Shown: positions 1 to 13,000 of the stretch, in pieces | Layout: each line of letters starts with the position of its first letter | How positions within the stretch are numbered: position 1 is the stretch's first letter | Source of the DNA: Citrus sinensis | Lineage: Eukaryota > Streptophyta > Magnoliopsida > Sapindales > Rutaceae | Assembly (NCBI RefSeq): GCF_022201045.2 | Contig: NC_068558.1 | Location: 44,419,001-44,483,000 of the forward strand | DNA length: 64,000 nt | Direction: 5' to 3' | Position numbers and translations under genes: made by a program | The notes under the pieces: model-generated | The model's input: only the letters and a program-made list of their open reading frames with translations | The model's database searches: none | Told to the model about the DNA's origin: nothing

Positions 1-188
1 CCTCTCTATCTCTCTGTCTAACCTGCTTGTTTAGTCAGTAAATCCACTGTAAATATTGCTTTTGATGGTTCGATGAAACTGCTTATTTGAAAGCCAAAAG
101 TGAAGGTTTATGATTACTATTGTATCATATATAAACTCCAATGCTGGATTCGAGGGGATTCATTGATGATTTCTTTTGCACTTATCAG

Positions 189-2092
189 GATGATGGGACT
201 GGCTGTGTGTTTGTAGTGGGAGCCCGTGGTGCCACAGGTTTTGCATTGACTGTTGGAAGTGAAGTTTTTGAAGAGTCAGGAAGATCACTTGTACATGGAA
301 CATTAGACTACCTCCAAGGCCTCAAGGTTTTTGTTCTTCAACTTTTTCATTATACGAGAACACCCACATTGTTCTTGCTTGGCTTATTTGATGGGAGTTT
401 ATGATTTTAGATGCTTGGAGTCAAGCGTATTGGACGGCTACTCCCAACTGGTACTTCGTTGACTGTAGTTGGAGAGGTATGGCTTACTTTAGTGAATAAA
501 ATAATATGGCATCTTGTCTTTTTGTATACAATGCGATTGAACATTATCAGATTTAACTTTTGAGATAGATATACTGCTAAAATAACAAGGTCTACTAGAT
601 GAAGATGTATTGAAAGTAATTGCCTTTAGTAATACGCATGACAAAGGGAAAAAATAAATAAATAAAAGGGAAGATAACATTGCTTGGAATCCAGAATGTG
701 GGTCTCTGCAAGTCAATTCTGATTGTCGAAGAATGAATTTTGCATGAATAGGAATACGAATTCTTTATAGCAGCACAATTGACCTTGTTGTTAGTTTGTG
801 GGTGGAAAACCATTACACTTGCTCCAGCCAATGAGTTTTGTATTGTCATAGTGCAACATTTTGTCAATGTTTAATATGTAGTCCGCTTCCAATTTCTGTT
901 GATTTAATGTGAGCCATTTTTCCTGTGTTCATCATATGTGTTTGCCAATGATTATGCTAAGTTATTTACTTGCATCTGCTTTTGTTATTTTAATTTGCAA
1001 TCAGGCTGTGAAAGACGATATTGGAACAGTTAGGATTCAGCGACCACACAAAGGGCCTTTTTATGTATCTCCCAAAACAATTGATGAGCTCCTTGAAAAC
1101 CTTGGGAAATGGGCGAGGTTGTTTATAACACAAGCACACAATGATTGCTCCTTTTTTCACACAAATTCACAAGTTTGAATCCATTAGAATAATAGAGAGA
1201 AAGAAACTAATGAGATGTATCTACCAGGTGGTACAAGTATGCCTCTTTTGGTTTAACAATCTTCGGCGCTTTCTTGATTGCTAAGCGTGTTATTCGTTGT
1301 ATCTTGCAAAGAAAGCGACGTTGGGAATTACGTAGACGGTATGCTTAATTGATCATTACGCAGAACAGAATACAAACAGTCAACATACATGCATAACGAG
1401 ATTCTGTATGTAGCCACCAGTGATAAACCTGTGTCATTGAACATAAGTATTTACATGCAAGTTGAAAGTGAAATCATGGTTGGCCAATTCTTTTGCCAAA
1501 AATTCATCATGATATTATTTCATCAGTAACACAGATAGTTCTTATTTTTTCATGATAAACTGAATTGTAAAGCTCTGTCCATGTAGGGTTCTTGCTGCAG
1601 CAGCAGTCCAGAGATCAGAGCAAGATAATGAAGGTAAATTGTCTGGTTAGTTACATAGTTGTTGTTATAAAAGAACAAATAAAATAGATATGATCTAGTC
1701 TCACAATGTTGCATTTATTTTTCAGGCACAAATGGGCAAGCTGAGAATGGATCAGATAGTACTCAAAGAGATCGTGTGATGCCAGATCTATGTGTGATAT
1801 GCCTTGAGCAAGAGTACAATGCTGTTTTTTTCCCGTACGCACACTCGCTCTCTATTATTTGATTTGTACAGACTGTCGAATAACTGTGAGAAAAAGACTA
1901 TAAATCGACAGTCTGTATAAATCGCATTTTGAGTTTCGACTTATGCAGCTTTGGAATTGAACAAATTGCCTGCTGCTTATGTTCTGTAGGTGTGGTCATC
2001 TGTGCTGTTGCCTTATATGCTCTTCGCGCTTGACAAACTGTCCTCTTTGTCGGAGACGGATCGATCAGGTGGTGAGGACTTTCCGGCATTGA
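189..2092 (+). CDS. SP1: SP1-type chloroplast outer-envelope E3 ubiquitin ligase, 5' end outside the window
   Basis: Seven exons read with intact frame: 189-326, 411-476, 1005-1117, 1228-1338, 1587-1633, 1726-1834, 1990-2092, stop TGA. The first exon here follows an acceptor ending at 188, so upstream exons lie outside the window. The product has the end of the BAM/GIDE domain (GARGATGFALTVGSEVFEES region), a transmembrane segment after KWARWYKYAS, a basic stretch, and a C-terminal C3HC4 RING (CVICLEQ, PCGHLCC, CPLCRRR) ending RTFRH. In Arabidopsis SP1 sits in the chloroplast outer envelope and ubiquitinates TOC import proteins for degradation by the proteasome. Similarity along the visible part is very high, so the family call is firm; SP1 versus its close paralogue SPL1 is less certain. 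Bases 1-188 look like intron. Confidence 0.93.
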
Positions 2093-4611
2093 GGATTTGC
2101 ATGCTTCTGATATATTTGTAGCAACTGTACTGCTAAGAAATGTGCGGATGTTCAGGATCTTAATTTTTTAGCCATTTATGATTTTGAGGGTGTAAAATTC
2201 TCCTCATGATTGCAGTAACTTAACATGGTAACATGTTGTGTAAGAGCATCTCCAAAAGGCCGTATTCATTTTACTCTTTAAATATCTATTTACTTACTTA
2301 TGTGGTAAAAAGAAGAGTAAAATAATATATTATTTTTCAAAAAACTCTTCAAATATAAATAAGTTAATATTATTTTATCAAATAAATATTTTTTCAAAGG
2401 AAAAATAAATAGTAATTAAAATATTTTTCTTTCTCTAATAAAAAGTAATAAAATATAAATTGAAGAGAGAAAAAGTAACTCTACAAAATTAAAGAGGGAG
2501 AATCATTTTTTATTTTAAAAATCTTAATTAGAGTATCTTTTAAAATTTTAAATGTTGATGTATCTCTTCAAATAAGTAATAAAATCTTTGAAGAGATTTT
2601 TGGAAATGTTCTAACTCCTCACTTCTCAACGGTCTATGTAAATGTTTAGAGCAGAGAAGAATGAATTTATACGTGGTTGCAGTTAAATTTATTTTTAAGT
2701 ATATTGGTACTTGAGTTCCTTTTTCATTTGTTCATCATGTTTATTTATCTATGTATATTCTTCTACAATATCTATGCGTTGAATTTATTAGGGTAGATTG
2801 TCAATTTTCCCCCTATAGTAATTAACATATACCATTTTCCTCCTTACTGTTTTCATAATGGCCAAAAACCCCCTGACGGCATAAGTTTACAATATTACCC
2901 TTATTTTCAATTATTTTTTATTTTTATTTATTATAAATTAAATAAATTACATGAATAGAAACAAAATGAAAAATTAAACATGAAAAACAAGAAATATATG
3001 TTTTGATATGACCAAAAAAATTAATAATGAATTTTTTTTCTTGTACTTATTTATTTTGTAAAAATTTTCTTATAATAAATATATAAGAAAATTATTATAA
3101 CATGATAAAAAAATTATTATAAGAAAACTTGAATGACAAATAAAAATTTATTATAAGATAAATAATAAAATATTTTGCCTATACTTTTTACATTTAATTT
3201 TAAAATATTACAAAATATTTATTATAAGAAAATGTTCAAAAAATAAATAATTACAAGAAAAAAAATTATTATTTTTTTGCTCATATCAAAACATACATTT
3301 CTTATTTTTAATACTTAATTTTTTTATTTAGTTTCTATTCATGTAATTTATTTAATTTATAATAAATATAAATAAAAGAGTAGTTAAAAATAAGGGTAAT
3401 ATTATAAACTTATGCTGTTATAAAGGTTTTTGGCCATTATAAAAATAACAAAAAAATAAATAATATATGTTAATTACAGTGGGAGGAAAAGTGACAATCT
3501 CCTAATTTATTAGTGTGTATTAGACCATCTATTCCGCCTGCCATTCATCGGAAATTAAGTTTCCATAAATTAATAATTATGGCAGTGGCTAAGGCCTAGT
3601 CCTACAGGCTAGGGGTGGTGCCCCAGGCTTATGTGAATGATGACACAAACCATTTATAAGCTAACAGCAATAAAGGAAATTTGTTTTTCTTGGTATAAAT
3701 GAATGAATTAATTAACAAAAGCGAGGAGAAGCGAATGTGGATAGGAAAGGAAAAAAAATAAAGAAAGAAGATCACATGGTTAAATGTCACATTAAATAAT
3801 AAATTTTTTCCCTCATGTTCTCACCACCCTCTCTCTTTTAGATTCCTTTAACCAAACACGTATTCAGTTTCACACTTTTCGCCTAAAATATGGGTTGAGA
3901 CGTGTCAAACTTTTATCAATAGCTTTAGATTATTTTCGAATCCAGGCGCCTCAGGATTTAGGGGGGCATATACTTCAACAGTAAATGTTTCATATGTTAG
4001 CTTATAATAATAACAATTCAATCGGCGGGAAGGAAACTACCCAATTGGGCAATGAAACATTAACAAACACGAGAATCTGCGGCACACAATTACAAAATTT
4101 GCCACAAAACCCTTTTTTTTAAGCTCTCGTGTCTTTAAGTTCATCAAGAAGTCGTGTGTTTGCACATATTAGTGAATCTGATACCTTCTTAATCTTTATT
4201 TGTCATAGACATACGTATACTAAGCTACTTGTTTTGTGTCGTATTGAATTGTGTATAACAGCTAGACACTAGTAAAATATTGGTAATCAAGATTCCGGTT
4301 TCCAGACTTCGAAGATCAAAAAGGACAGAAGAAAAAGGCGAGGGAATATGATCCCAAACCATCACATCATTTTGAAAAAATGGGAAAGTTTATCGCTTTA
4401 CCCATAAGAAACGAGTGTCATGGAATCTAAGGCCGAAGCTTCGGCAGATCATCAATGAGAAGAGAACCGTGCCATTTGATGTGCATTATAAATTTCACCT
4501 AACTCTTGAATTATATCTTCAGACTGGTGCAATTGTAAATCACTACTTGTTAAGCCTCATCACAATCAGCAAATCAGCTTCTACGTATTTTCAACTTATT
4601 CGGTGATATCA
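2093..4611. other. intergenic, AT-rich, contains a foldback element
   Basis: This stretch separates SP1 from the next gene and shows no convincing ORF. It holds the 3' flank of SP1, a foldback transposon at 2791-3503, and the presumed 5' flank of the 234-residue gene that starts at 4612. No RNA gene was recognised. Confidence 0.7.
2791..3503. mobile_element. Long foldback Mutator-type MITE with 9-bp target duplication
   Basis: The two ends are inverted copies: the left starts GGGTAGATTGTCAATTTTCC and the right end, reverse complemented, starts AGGAGATTGTCACTTTTCC. Similarity continues inward for most of the element, for example the gttaattac, ataagtttac and caaaacatacatttc blocks, so the whole unit could fold into one long hairpin. 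It is flanked by identical aatttatta at 2782-2790 and 3504-3512, a 9-bp duplication typical of the Mutator superfamily. There is no coding capacity, so it is non-autonomous. The interior is extremely AT-rich. Confidence 0.8.
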
Positions 4612-5316
4612 ATGGAAAACAAACGCAGCAGCGGCCCAGTTGGTGCATGTGAGAAATTCTTCAAAGCAATTGCTGCTAATTCTCCTTTCAGGCCAAGCCG
4701 CCGCATCTCAAGTCATCATCGCCCCCAAGATTCCAAGCCTTCCAATCCTTCGGCCAAAACTCATCATCACCAGACTCAGAAACATCCCAAGCCAGTAGTA
4801 GCCCCAGCTGAAGTTGTTCCCATCAAGTTTGAATATTCAGCTCCTGATCCATATGCCAAGTCAGCAGCAACAACATCACAGTTACCGGTTGCGCCGAATA
4901 ATGGCAAAGTGGCCAGTGGACCTGCACCAAACAAAAACATGCAACCTCCTGTATCACAATTTGTTCAAGCCAAAAATATTGCGTCCAAGCATAAGCCCGA
5001 GGCAGCTGCTGCTCAAGAAAAGAGGCACAAGGCCACCACTGGCCGCAGGATGGAAAGCAGTAACAACAAAACGAATGCGAATAGTATTATTGACGAAGAT
5101 GAAGATGTATTTAGCAAATACATCAAACGTGCAGGGATAAAGATTAGAGCTCCGTCAAGTGTTGGAGGTGACGGAAAGATTAATGCACCGTCAGCAAGAG
5201 GGGGAGAAGGCACGGCGGGCAAAGATCATTTCTCGGATTATATCAACCGTGCTAAGCAGAAGATGATCAGGACTATGTCAAGCTTTGCTGGTGCAGGGAC
5301 TGACTCCAACAAATGA
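4612..5316 (+). CDS. Uncharacterised disordered plant protein with a repeated FSxYIxRA motif
   Basis: Single open frame of 234 residues. I chose the ATG at 4612 (MENKRSSG); the frame extends three codons further only through a GTG. I do not recognise a named family. The N-terminal segment (CEKFFKAIAANSPFRPSRR) may be an ordered or targeting element. Residues about 30-150 are low complexity, rich in His, Gln, Pro, Ala and Lys, hence probably disordered. Near the C-terminus a short motif occurs twice, FSKYIKRAGIKIR and FSDYINRAKQKM, each in an acidic-then-basic context and followed by a Ser/Gly-rich stretch. The amino-acid bias and long uninterrupted frame support a real gene. Function is unknown; the repeated motif could be a short amphipathic helix. 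Confidence 0.75.
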   Translation: MENKRSSGPVGACEKFFKAIAANSPFRPSRRISSHHRPQDSKPSNPSAKTHHHQTQKHPKPVVAPAEVVPIKFEYSAPDPYAKSAATTSQLPVAPNNGKVASGPAPNKNMQPPVSQFVQAKNIASKHKPEAAAAQEKRHKATTGRRMESSNNKTNANSIIDEDEDVFSKYIKRAGIKIRAPSSVGGDGKINAPSARGGEGTAGKDHFSDYINRAKQKMIRTMSSFAGAGTDSNK

Positions 5317-8300
5317 AATCTTTTCAATGCCTCTGCATTATAAGCTCTGATGGGGTGCCGCCTCTTCTGTCACAATATTACCTGAAATTAAGGTTTCATG
5401 AATAATGGGGGTTTGTGTTGCTTTGATAATATTTGCCAATTATATTGCTATTAATTTCATCTTCTTGTGTTATGCTGTTTATTACTTCATTGTATTAATA
5501 TCTTGTGAGGGTCTATCATCCCACTTGATTTCTGGGATTGATCATGTCAAATAAAATTATATTGTTTGTGCATCTTTTATTTTCTCATAATCAAAGTACA
5601 TGAATATATATATATATATATAAATTTGGATGAACTGATGAATCATATTTAAATCCACCTATAGCTTAACTGATCGTAGTGGTTTTGAGGTTTCTCTTTC
5701 CGGCACATCGCTTTTATTCCTCATTTTGTCTAGGGTTTAATTAAATCAAGATTGGTTACCAATTAATTTAAAATCGAAATGCAGTTCCATTTGGGAATAA
5801 AACTTTGTGTGTGAGACAATATAAAAGCCATTCCGAAAAGAGTAATATCGGTCACCTATCTGATGTGTGTGTGTGTCATAAGAGTTTATTTTTATTTTTA
5901 TTTTCTTTATTAATGTGGTAGTTTTTTTAATACGAATCAATAATTGAATTGACCCATCAAGTATTATATTATTTGAAATTTAATTTTTGTGACCGAGATA
6001 TTGTTACTCTTAGAACAAAAATCTTATAAACCCCAAATGATATCATTTTGGTTCCGAAGAAACCTAAAATTGCAATTTGCTTTAACAATGTGATGGTCGA
6101 AATTTAACGCAAGAACATTTATACCCAAGAGAAATTCTTTTCTTTTTCTTTTTCTTTTTGACAAAACGTGAATACTTGAATAATGGAAACCATGGATGAT
6201 ATGGATGTGGAATTTTTTTTCACCATACTATTACTACCTTTATATGTTTATAATTTCTTTGTTTTCAATCTTACAAATTTCGAAGTGCAATACTCACCAT
6301 TCACCAATGGAGTTAAGAAGTTGTGAGCGACACACACTGAAGCAACAAGCTTCTAAGAATGGACTTCTCGACCGGCCCAATATAAGTTCATTAGCAGTGG
6401 GCTAAGCCCATGATAATCTATCTCCACAGGCTCACGAACCAATTTTATTTATTTAATTTTATTTTGTATTTCCTGTTATTTCCAAAATTGGTTTGGTTGC
6501 TGCATCATATGTCTGCCTTGTTTTCCGCTTCCTGCTTTCGTTTCAACTTCTGTCTTGCTTGTATGTATTGTTTCTATCAATTTGCTCTTTTTTTATTTTT
6601 GGTTCCCCTTCTGTTTTCAAACAAGAATTTATTTTTTTTTAAGGATCTTTTATTTGTCTCTGCTGAAGTGTCATGAGTCAATTTTAGTATTAACCTAAAA
6701 TTTGAAAGAATCGTGCTTGGTATATAGAAAGATGAAAGAAATTTATCTTCTCTCTTTACACCCACCCACTCTCTCTCTTTTATTTTCTTATTTATTTCTC
6801 TCATCTTTCTCTACACTTTGCATTTTTCAATTTGAAATATTCTGGATGCATTGACTAATGTGTTGTGTCTGTAAAATTTGATTAATATAAATAACATATA
6901 AATCTTTTTTAATCGAAGACAAGAACCATCATAAATAAAACATACTTGCACACACATATACAATGGTTACGCAAGTTTCCCCGTCATTCTTTTAGTCTCT
7001 ATCCACCAACGACACCATCGGTTTGATAAACATTATTTTTGAGTTTCCGTTCGAAAAGCCGGTTGAAGAATAATCAAATTGTGTGAAGCCGATGTAGTAA
7101 TGTAATTGCAAATTGGTAATGACCCTTGATTTGTGTATTTGGTTTGGTAGCTCCTTTGGGCATTATTATCAAAGAGTACGTACGTAGGCCTAGAGTTGAA
7201 TTTGATCAACTAATGCCTTTAATAAAATTCAAGATGCTTAGCTAGCATAGCATCATATGGCACGCACGAACGATGGCACTCTTCCCTCCTCATAAAATAA
7301 AAATAAAACTGTTCAAATAAGATATGATATGAGAAGGTTTATTGGAATATTTAATTTGATATTATATTTATTTGTATTTAACAAAAATTTGGATCCAGCC
7401 AAAAGCCAAGATAATGGGCTTTTTTTTTTTTTTCACTTCGAGGGGGCTGCTGCACAATGTAAGACAAGGCTCGCTCAACCGTTGCTGGTGATGGAAGAAA
7501 TTAAGAGATGTCTCTTTCAATAATTTGACAAGAAAAATGAATATCTATTTGTTTTCAATTGGAACTCATTCATCGAATTTGAGTGTACGCATCAAGCTGA
7601 CATCACACGTATTTTTATTATTTTTATATAATTTTATATTTTTTTGGATGAATTAGCTAGAAGAAGCTAGAAGGCCCCGTGAATTCTTTTGGTTTCAAAA
7701 TTTGATCCGGTTAATTACAATTAAGTGCATCCAAAAGATTATCATCAATTAATTAGCTTGAGCTTAGGAATTATAATTAATAATAGTAACATATATATAA
7801 TGTAATACTTGGAATTATCTTTGGATTTGATATAACATATTTACACGCGCGCGCGCGATTTAATTAATGAGTTGAATCTTTAAAAATTAAATATAGATAA
7901 TTCTTTTTTTTTCTTTTTAATATTTATATATCATCTCACCGGCCGTGAGATTATCAGTTTTTTGTTTGTTTGTTATGTTTTAAGCTTTATTAACATCGGC
8001 CAGGACTCAAGCCTTCTCAATTAATATGATAAAAAATTTGTCTATTATACTTGGCACGTTGTTGCCCTTGCTGTGCCTCTTCTGCAAACGATGTCGTATA
8101 TTTTAATCAAAACAAAGAATGTTGATAAGACGCAGTTAAATATTAACAATCTTTTTACTTCAAAATTAGTGAGGCCAGTTACTTCATTCGCTACCTAATA
8201 CGCTACACTGCAGGGAAGGGCAAAACAGTCCGAAGTTGATTCCAATCCAATCAATCTCAGGTTTTGTTTTGTTTTGTTTTAATTTCCTTTTCTTGGGGGG

Positions 8301-10010
8301 TCTAGAAACATTATACTAATTAACTAATTTAATTTAACTCTTTTAGTTCCAGTACTGAGCAGCCTGTAAATCTTGACCTGACCAACACCACATAAACATT
8401 AAAATTGTCCACGTCTGCTCCGCCTGAATCAGAAGCGTCACATGAGAAAGGCTTTATTCTTTTTCTTTAACTTCACCTGGCTGATTTTTTTTTTTTTTTT
8501 TTTTTTTTTGACCTTCTGGATTTGGTTCTTCATGAACTTCACGGGCTAGCTCCTTAGTCCTTTATTGGAAACTCATAAAAGGGTAGCCACCCCATAAATG
8601 ATTTTATCCACTGATTATTTTACGGCATTTAAATAAGGGGAAAAAAAAAAGAAAAAGGAAAACTTAATGTGAAACAACTTGCTACTGAAAAAGAAAAGTT
8701 ACAAAGACTCGCCTTTGCCTTTGAGGTCGAGTTTTGTTTTTGTTTTAATTTTATTTTTATTTTTTAATTCTGCCCATTACCATTACGCTTGAAACTCTTT
8801 ATTTATTTATTATTATTATTTTTTTATTTTGGATTAAGTTTATAGGAAAAGACAGTCCAGTGATTATGTAAGCTAAAATTCATGTAATGGTTGATACCGG
8901 TGCTCACTTTTCTATCTACAAAGGTTAATATTAAGTTATATGTATGTAATTTATAATCCTCTCACATAAATAATAAATAGTGTAAGTTCACTCATTATTC
9001 ATGTGAGAGGGTTATAAGTTGCATGCATGTAACTTAAGGGGATCCATCTACAAAACCTAATTCATACGCTATGTGTGTGGGTACTACCAATGCAACGTAT
9101 TTCAAACTTTCAATCATAAAAACCAACAATTCATGAGTCAGGTGTCAGCAGTAAGTTTTTTACATCACCGGACACCGTCTCCAAATCCAACTGAAACTCC
9201 TCCTAATAAATGACCTCACAAGTCACTATTACAAATTGTCGTGCATCACTTGCTTCAAAGTTCATTACTTGCTGTACATATGCGTATACACAATTTCACA
9301 CATACATATTCTTATTTTTTTTAATAAATTAAAGTGCAAATATCTTTTTTTTTTAAATAAAAAATTTGGGTTAGTTATTACCACTTAATTATATGTAAAT
9401 TAATAAAAAAAAAAAATCATAAACTCTAATAGACTACTGAAAAAGCCACAAACCATGTAATGAATTTCATAGTTTTTAAATGATATGTAGAAATTTCTTT
9501 CAATTGTACGTACCGCGTTTTAAACTTAATCTCTAACGCGTAGTAAGGGGTGTGTGGGTATATAGTCATCGTTTTAAATGAAGTAAATATGGGTATGGTT
9601 GCACTCTTTGGGTCTAGATACGCCCATTGTGTTCTATGTTAGAATTAGTCTAGGCAAGGGTTCTCGTAGATATCTAATCAAGTGTGCTTACCAATAAGGA
9701 AAATAAATAAATTTCATAACATTATATATTTGTTTTTGTAACATTGTGTCTGATAAAATGTACCTGTTGAACGATGCGATCACATCATCATGATCGCGAT
9801 GTGGAAAGAACTCAAAAGTTCCACTAATATTGGTCTTCCTAATTAGCTTTATGATACGGGAAGGAGTCCGAAAAACAGTTATATTTCACTTTCGAAGACA
9901 AAATAATTAACTCATCCTACTTGCAAATCATTGATAGAGAATCCCCTTCCTTGTTTGTCTTTCCAACTTTGCGCGGCCGTGATCTACCCACGTGGCATGT
10001 TTCTTCTTTT
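5317..10010. other. intergenic, AT-rich, no gene seen
   Basis: About 4.7 kb without a supported gene. It contains a (TA)n run at 5604-5622, poly-T tracts near 7420 and 8489, and a small foldback repeat at 8931-9037. Short open frames here have AT-driven composition and no recognisable motif. Confidence 0.65.
8931..9037. repeat. Small foldback (MITE-like) repeat
   Basis: Inverted arms of about 37 bp. The left arm starts ttaagttatatgtatgtaat and the right arm, reverse complemented, starts ttaagttacatgcatgcaac; both end at ctctcacat. A central loop of about 30 bp separates them. A similar direct sequence, atctacaaa, lies just outside both arms. Confidence 0.65.
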
Positions 10011-10045
10011 TTTTTTTTTTTGGTAAAAAGGGGCTCTAGGCAGAG

Positions 10046-13000
10046 CTAAAGAACAATCGAGCGAGAATGGGCAACCCCATAAGCATCCTTAAACAAAAAG
10101 GGTCTAGCACCCAACGGGGGAGTATGGTAGATAGTAAGACCAAGAGGAATAGAGAAGGCTAGGCTCGCCATATAATCCGCTGCGAAGTTAGCTTCTCTGT
10201 AAATATGGGAAACAGAAACTTGCCAATCCATCTTTAGATAATCCTTGATAGCTCGAATCAGAGGAGTATAGTGATTGATTTCCAATGTTGGCTTGGTCAC
10301 CAACTGCAGCACACAACAACTATCTATTTCCACTTTAAGCTTTCTTATACCAGAATTCCAGGCTAGCTGCAACCCTTGATACAAACCCCAAAGCTCCGCT
10401 ACTGTAACAGAGCAGGAACCTATCATCATCCCAAAACCACTTATCCAGCGACCCATGTGATCGCGAATCAATCCCCCAGCAGAAGAAATTCCCTCCCTGT
10501 TATGGGCACCATCCGTGTTCAGAGAGCACCAAGGCCAATCTGGAGGTTTCCAAGAAATCCATCTCATCACTCTTGTATGTCCTGAGGTAAGCGGATGAGA
10601 ATGAATCTTATGCATTTCCGCAGTGCGCATAAAAACATCCATTAAAACAGTATTCGGATCCATAGAAACTTGATTAAAGATGAATTGGTTCCTCCAAAAC
10701 CAAAGTCTCCAGAGAGCAATACCAAAGAAGATGGCCCAATTAGAAACACTCCCTAGCCCTCCGACCATTCCCAGGTTCGTACGAAGCCAATCATGGAGCC
10801 GCCAATTGAAGAATTGTTGTCGTTTATTTTCTGGGAGAATCAGGAGCCAGAAACGCTTAACCAAAGCACAGTCCCGCAAGACATGCATAGCATCCTCAGT
10901 CGCAGCCCCACACCGGTCGCAGGAGGTTGATACCGGGATGTGACGACGAACTAATTCGGCCTTAGTTTTCAGACGATCGTGAAATGCTTGCCATAAGAAG
11001 ATCCTCACACTTTGGGGACCCTTCCAACTCCAAACCGTACGCCAGAGCCTGTCATCATGCATGGGAGTATCATTCGAAAAGGCCAAGTAGGCCGAGTGAG
11101 TAGTGAAACGCCCAGATTTGGAGTGAGTCCAAAACAAAGAATCCGTACCCTTATCAGGGGATGGGGGATGAAAAGCCGCAATCTGAATAATGATATTAGC
11201 AGGAAGAAATTGTTCAAAACGCTCCCAGAGCCAGGAACCATCTTCTTTAACAAAATCAGCCACTTTACCGTTTAAGATATTGCTAGGAAGATTATTGGTT
11301 GTATAAGCCGCAAGAGGGACATCCTTAGTCACCCAAAGATCCCACCAAAACCAAACGGATTTACCATCTCCCAAGCACCAGCGTCGGCTTGCCAAAACAT
11401 CACTCCACACATTTCCGATAGACTTCCACAAGTGAGAACCATAGCGCGTTGGAAGCAAAAGAGGCGGATTGCGAATGTCAACCCCATATTTAGAGACAAG
11501 GACCTGAACCCAGAAGCTGTTTGGGGAAGAGAGGAGACCCCAAGCAAGTTTCATATGAAGGGCTCGGTTCATGATAGCCAAGGATTTGAACCCCAACCCC
11601 CCGGCTGACTTTGGCTTACAAATATCCTTCCAGCTGATCATGCTAAGGCTTTGATTAGGTGAAGAGCCACTCCAAATAAAGCGCCTGCATGCCCTATCAA
11701 TCTTCTCTCTGATACCAGCCGGAATAGAAACAGTTTGCATGACGTAAATGGGAATAGCCTGAAGGACCGACTGAGCCAGAGTAATGCGGCCAGCCAGAGA
11801 CAAATGGGAAGCGTTCCAGCCAGAGAGCCGCTTTTCAACTTTATCAATAATATCCTGGAACATTTTATTGGTGACCCGTGAGTGGTGGAGAGGGACCCCA
11901 AGATACTTCCCAAGATCCTGCGTGACAGAATAACCAAGAATACCCGAGATCCTGGCCACATCTATACCCCTTACATTCTTGGAAAAGTATAACATAGTCT
12001 TGTTAACATTAACCTTAGCTTCTGAACTGTAACAATAAGCATCCAAGACTGCCGATAGAATACGAGCTTGCTCAATAGAAGCTTCAGCCAACAACAGGAG
12101 ATCATCCGCAAAGAAAAGATGAGAGAGAGGGATACCATTGCGAGCCAAATGAATCGGTTTCCACTTATCAGCAGTCACGGCATTATGAATCCCATGGCTC
12201 AAGCGTTCGATGCAGAGAACAAAAAGATAAGGAGACAACGGATCACCCTGGCGAATTCCACGGGAAGGAACGAATTCATCCGTCACTTCCCCATTCCACA
12301 AAACCCGCATTTTGACTGAGGTAATACAAGCCATAATAGTCTGAATGAGATCGGGGGGAATTTGAGCTTCGCACAAAGTATCATTGATAAATTCCCAACT
12401 AAGGCGATCATACGCCTTCTCAAGATCAACCTTGATCGCCATAAAACCTTTAGCACCAGTCTTTTTCCTCATGGAATGGATGACTTCTTGAGCGATCACA
12501 ATATTTTCCGTTATGTGACGACCGGGAACAAAGCTAGTTTGGTGGGGGCCAATCAGATGAGGTAAAATCGATTGGAGCCGATTGGCAATAATCTTGGTAA
12601 TGGTCTTGTACGCTACATTGCAGAGAGAGATGGGACGGTACAACTTCAAAGAAGAGGGATTCTCAATCTTTGGAATAAGCGCAAGCAATGTAGTATTTAG
12701 ATCCCCCGGCAAACGTTTATGCTTAAAAACATCTTTCACTAAGCAGCAAAGAGATGGGCCAACCGTATCCCACTGTGTTTGATAGAAAATGGCATGGAGG
12801 CCATCCGGACCCGGGGCCTTGAGAGGGTGCATGCCAAGGATGGTTCTTTTAATTTCATCATCATCCACATTCCCCTGAAGATATTGAAGCTCCTCATCAT
12901 TAATAATAGGAAAAGAGTTCGGATGCGGATATGCCCGGAAATTTGGCGAGTCGCAAGAATACAGGGATGAATAGAACTGAATCACATGCTGCGTAATTTC

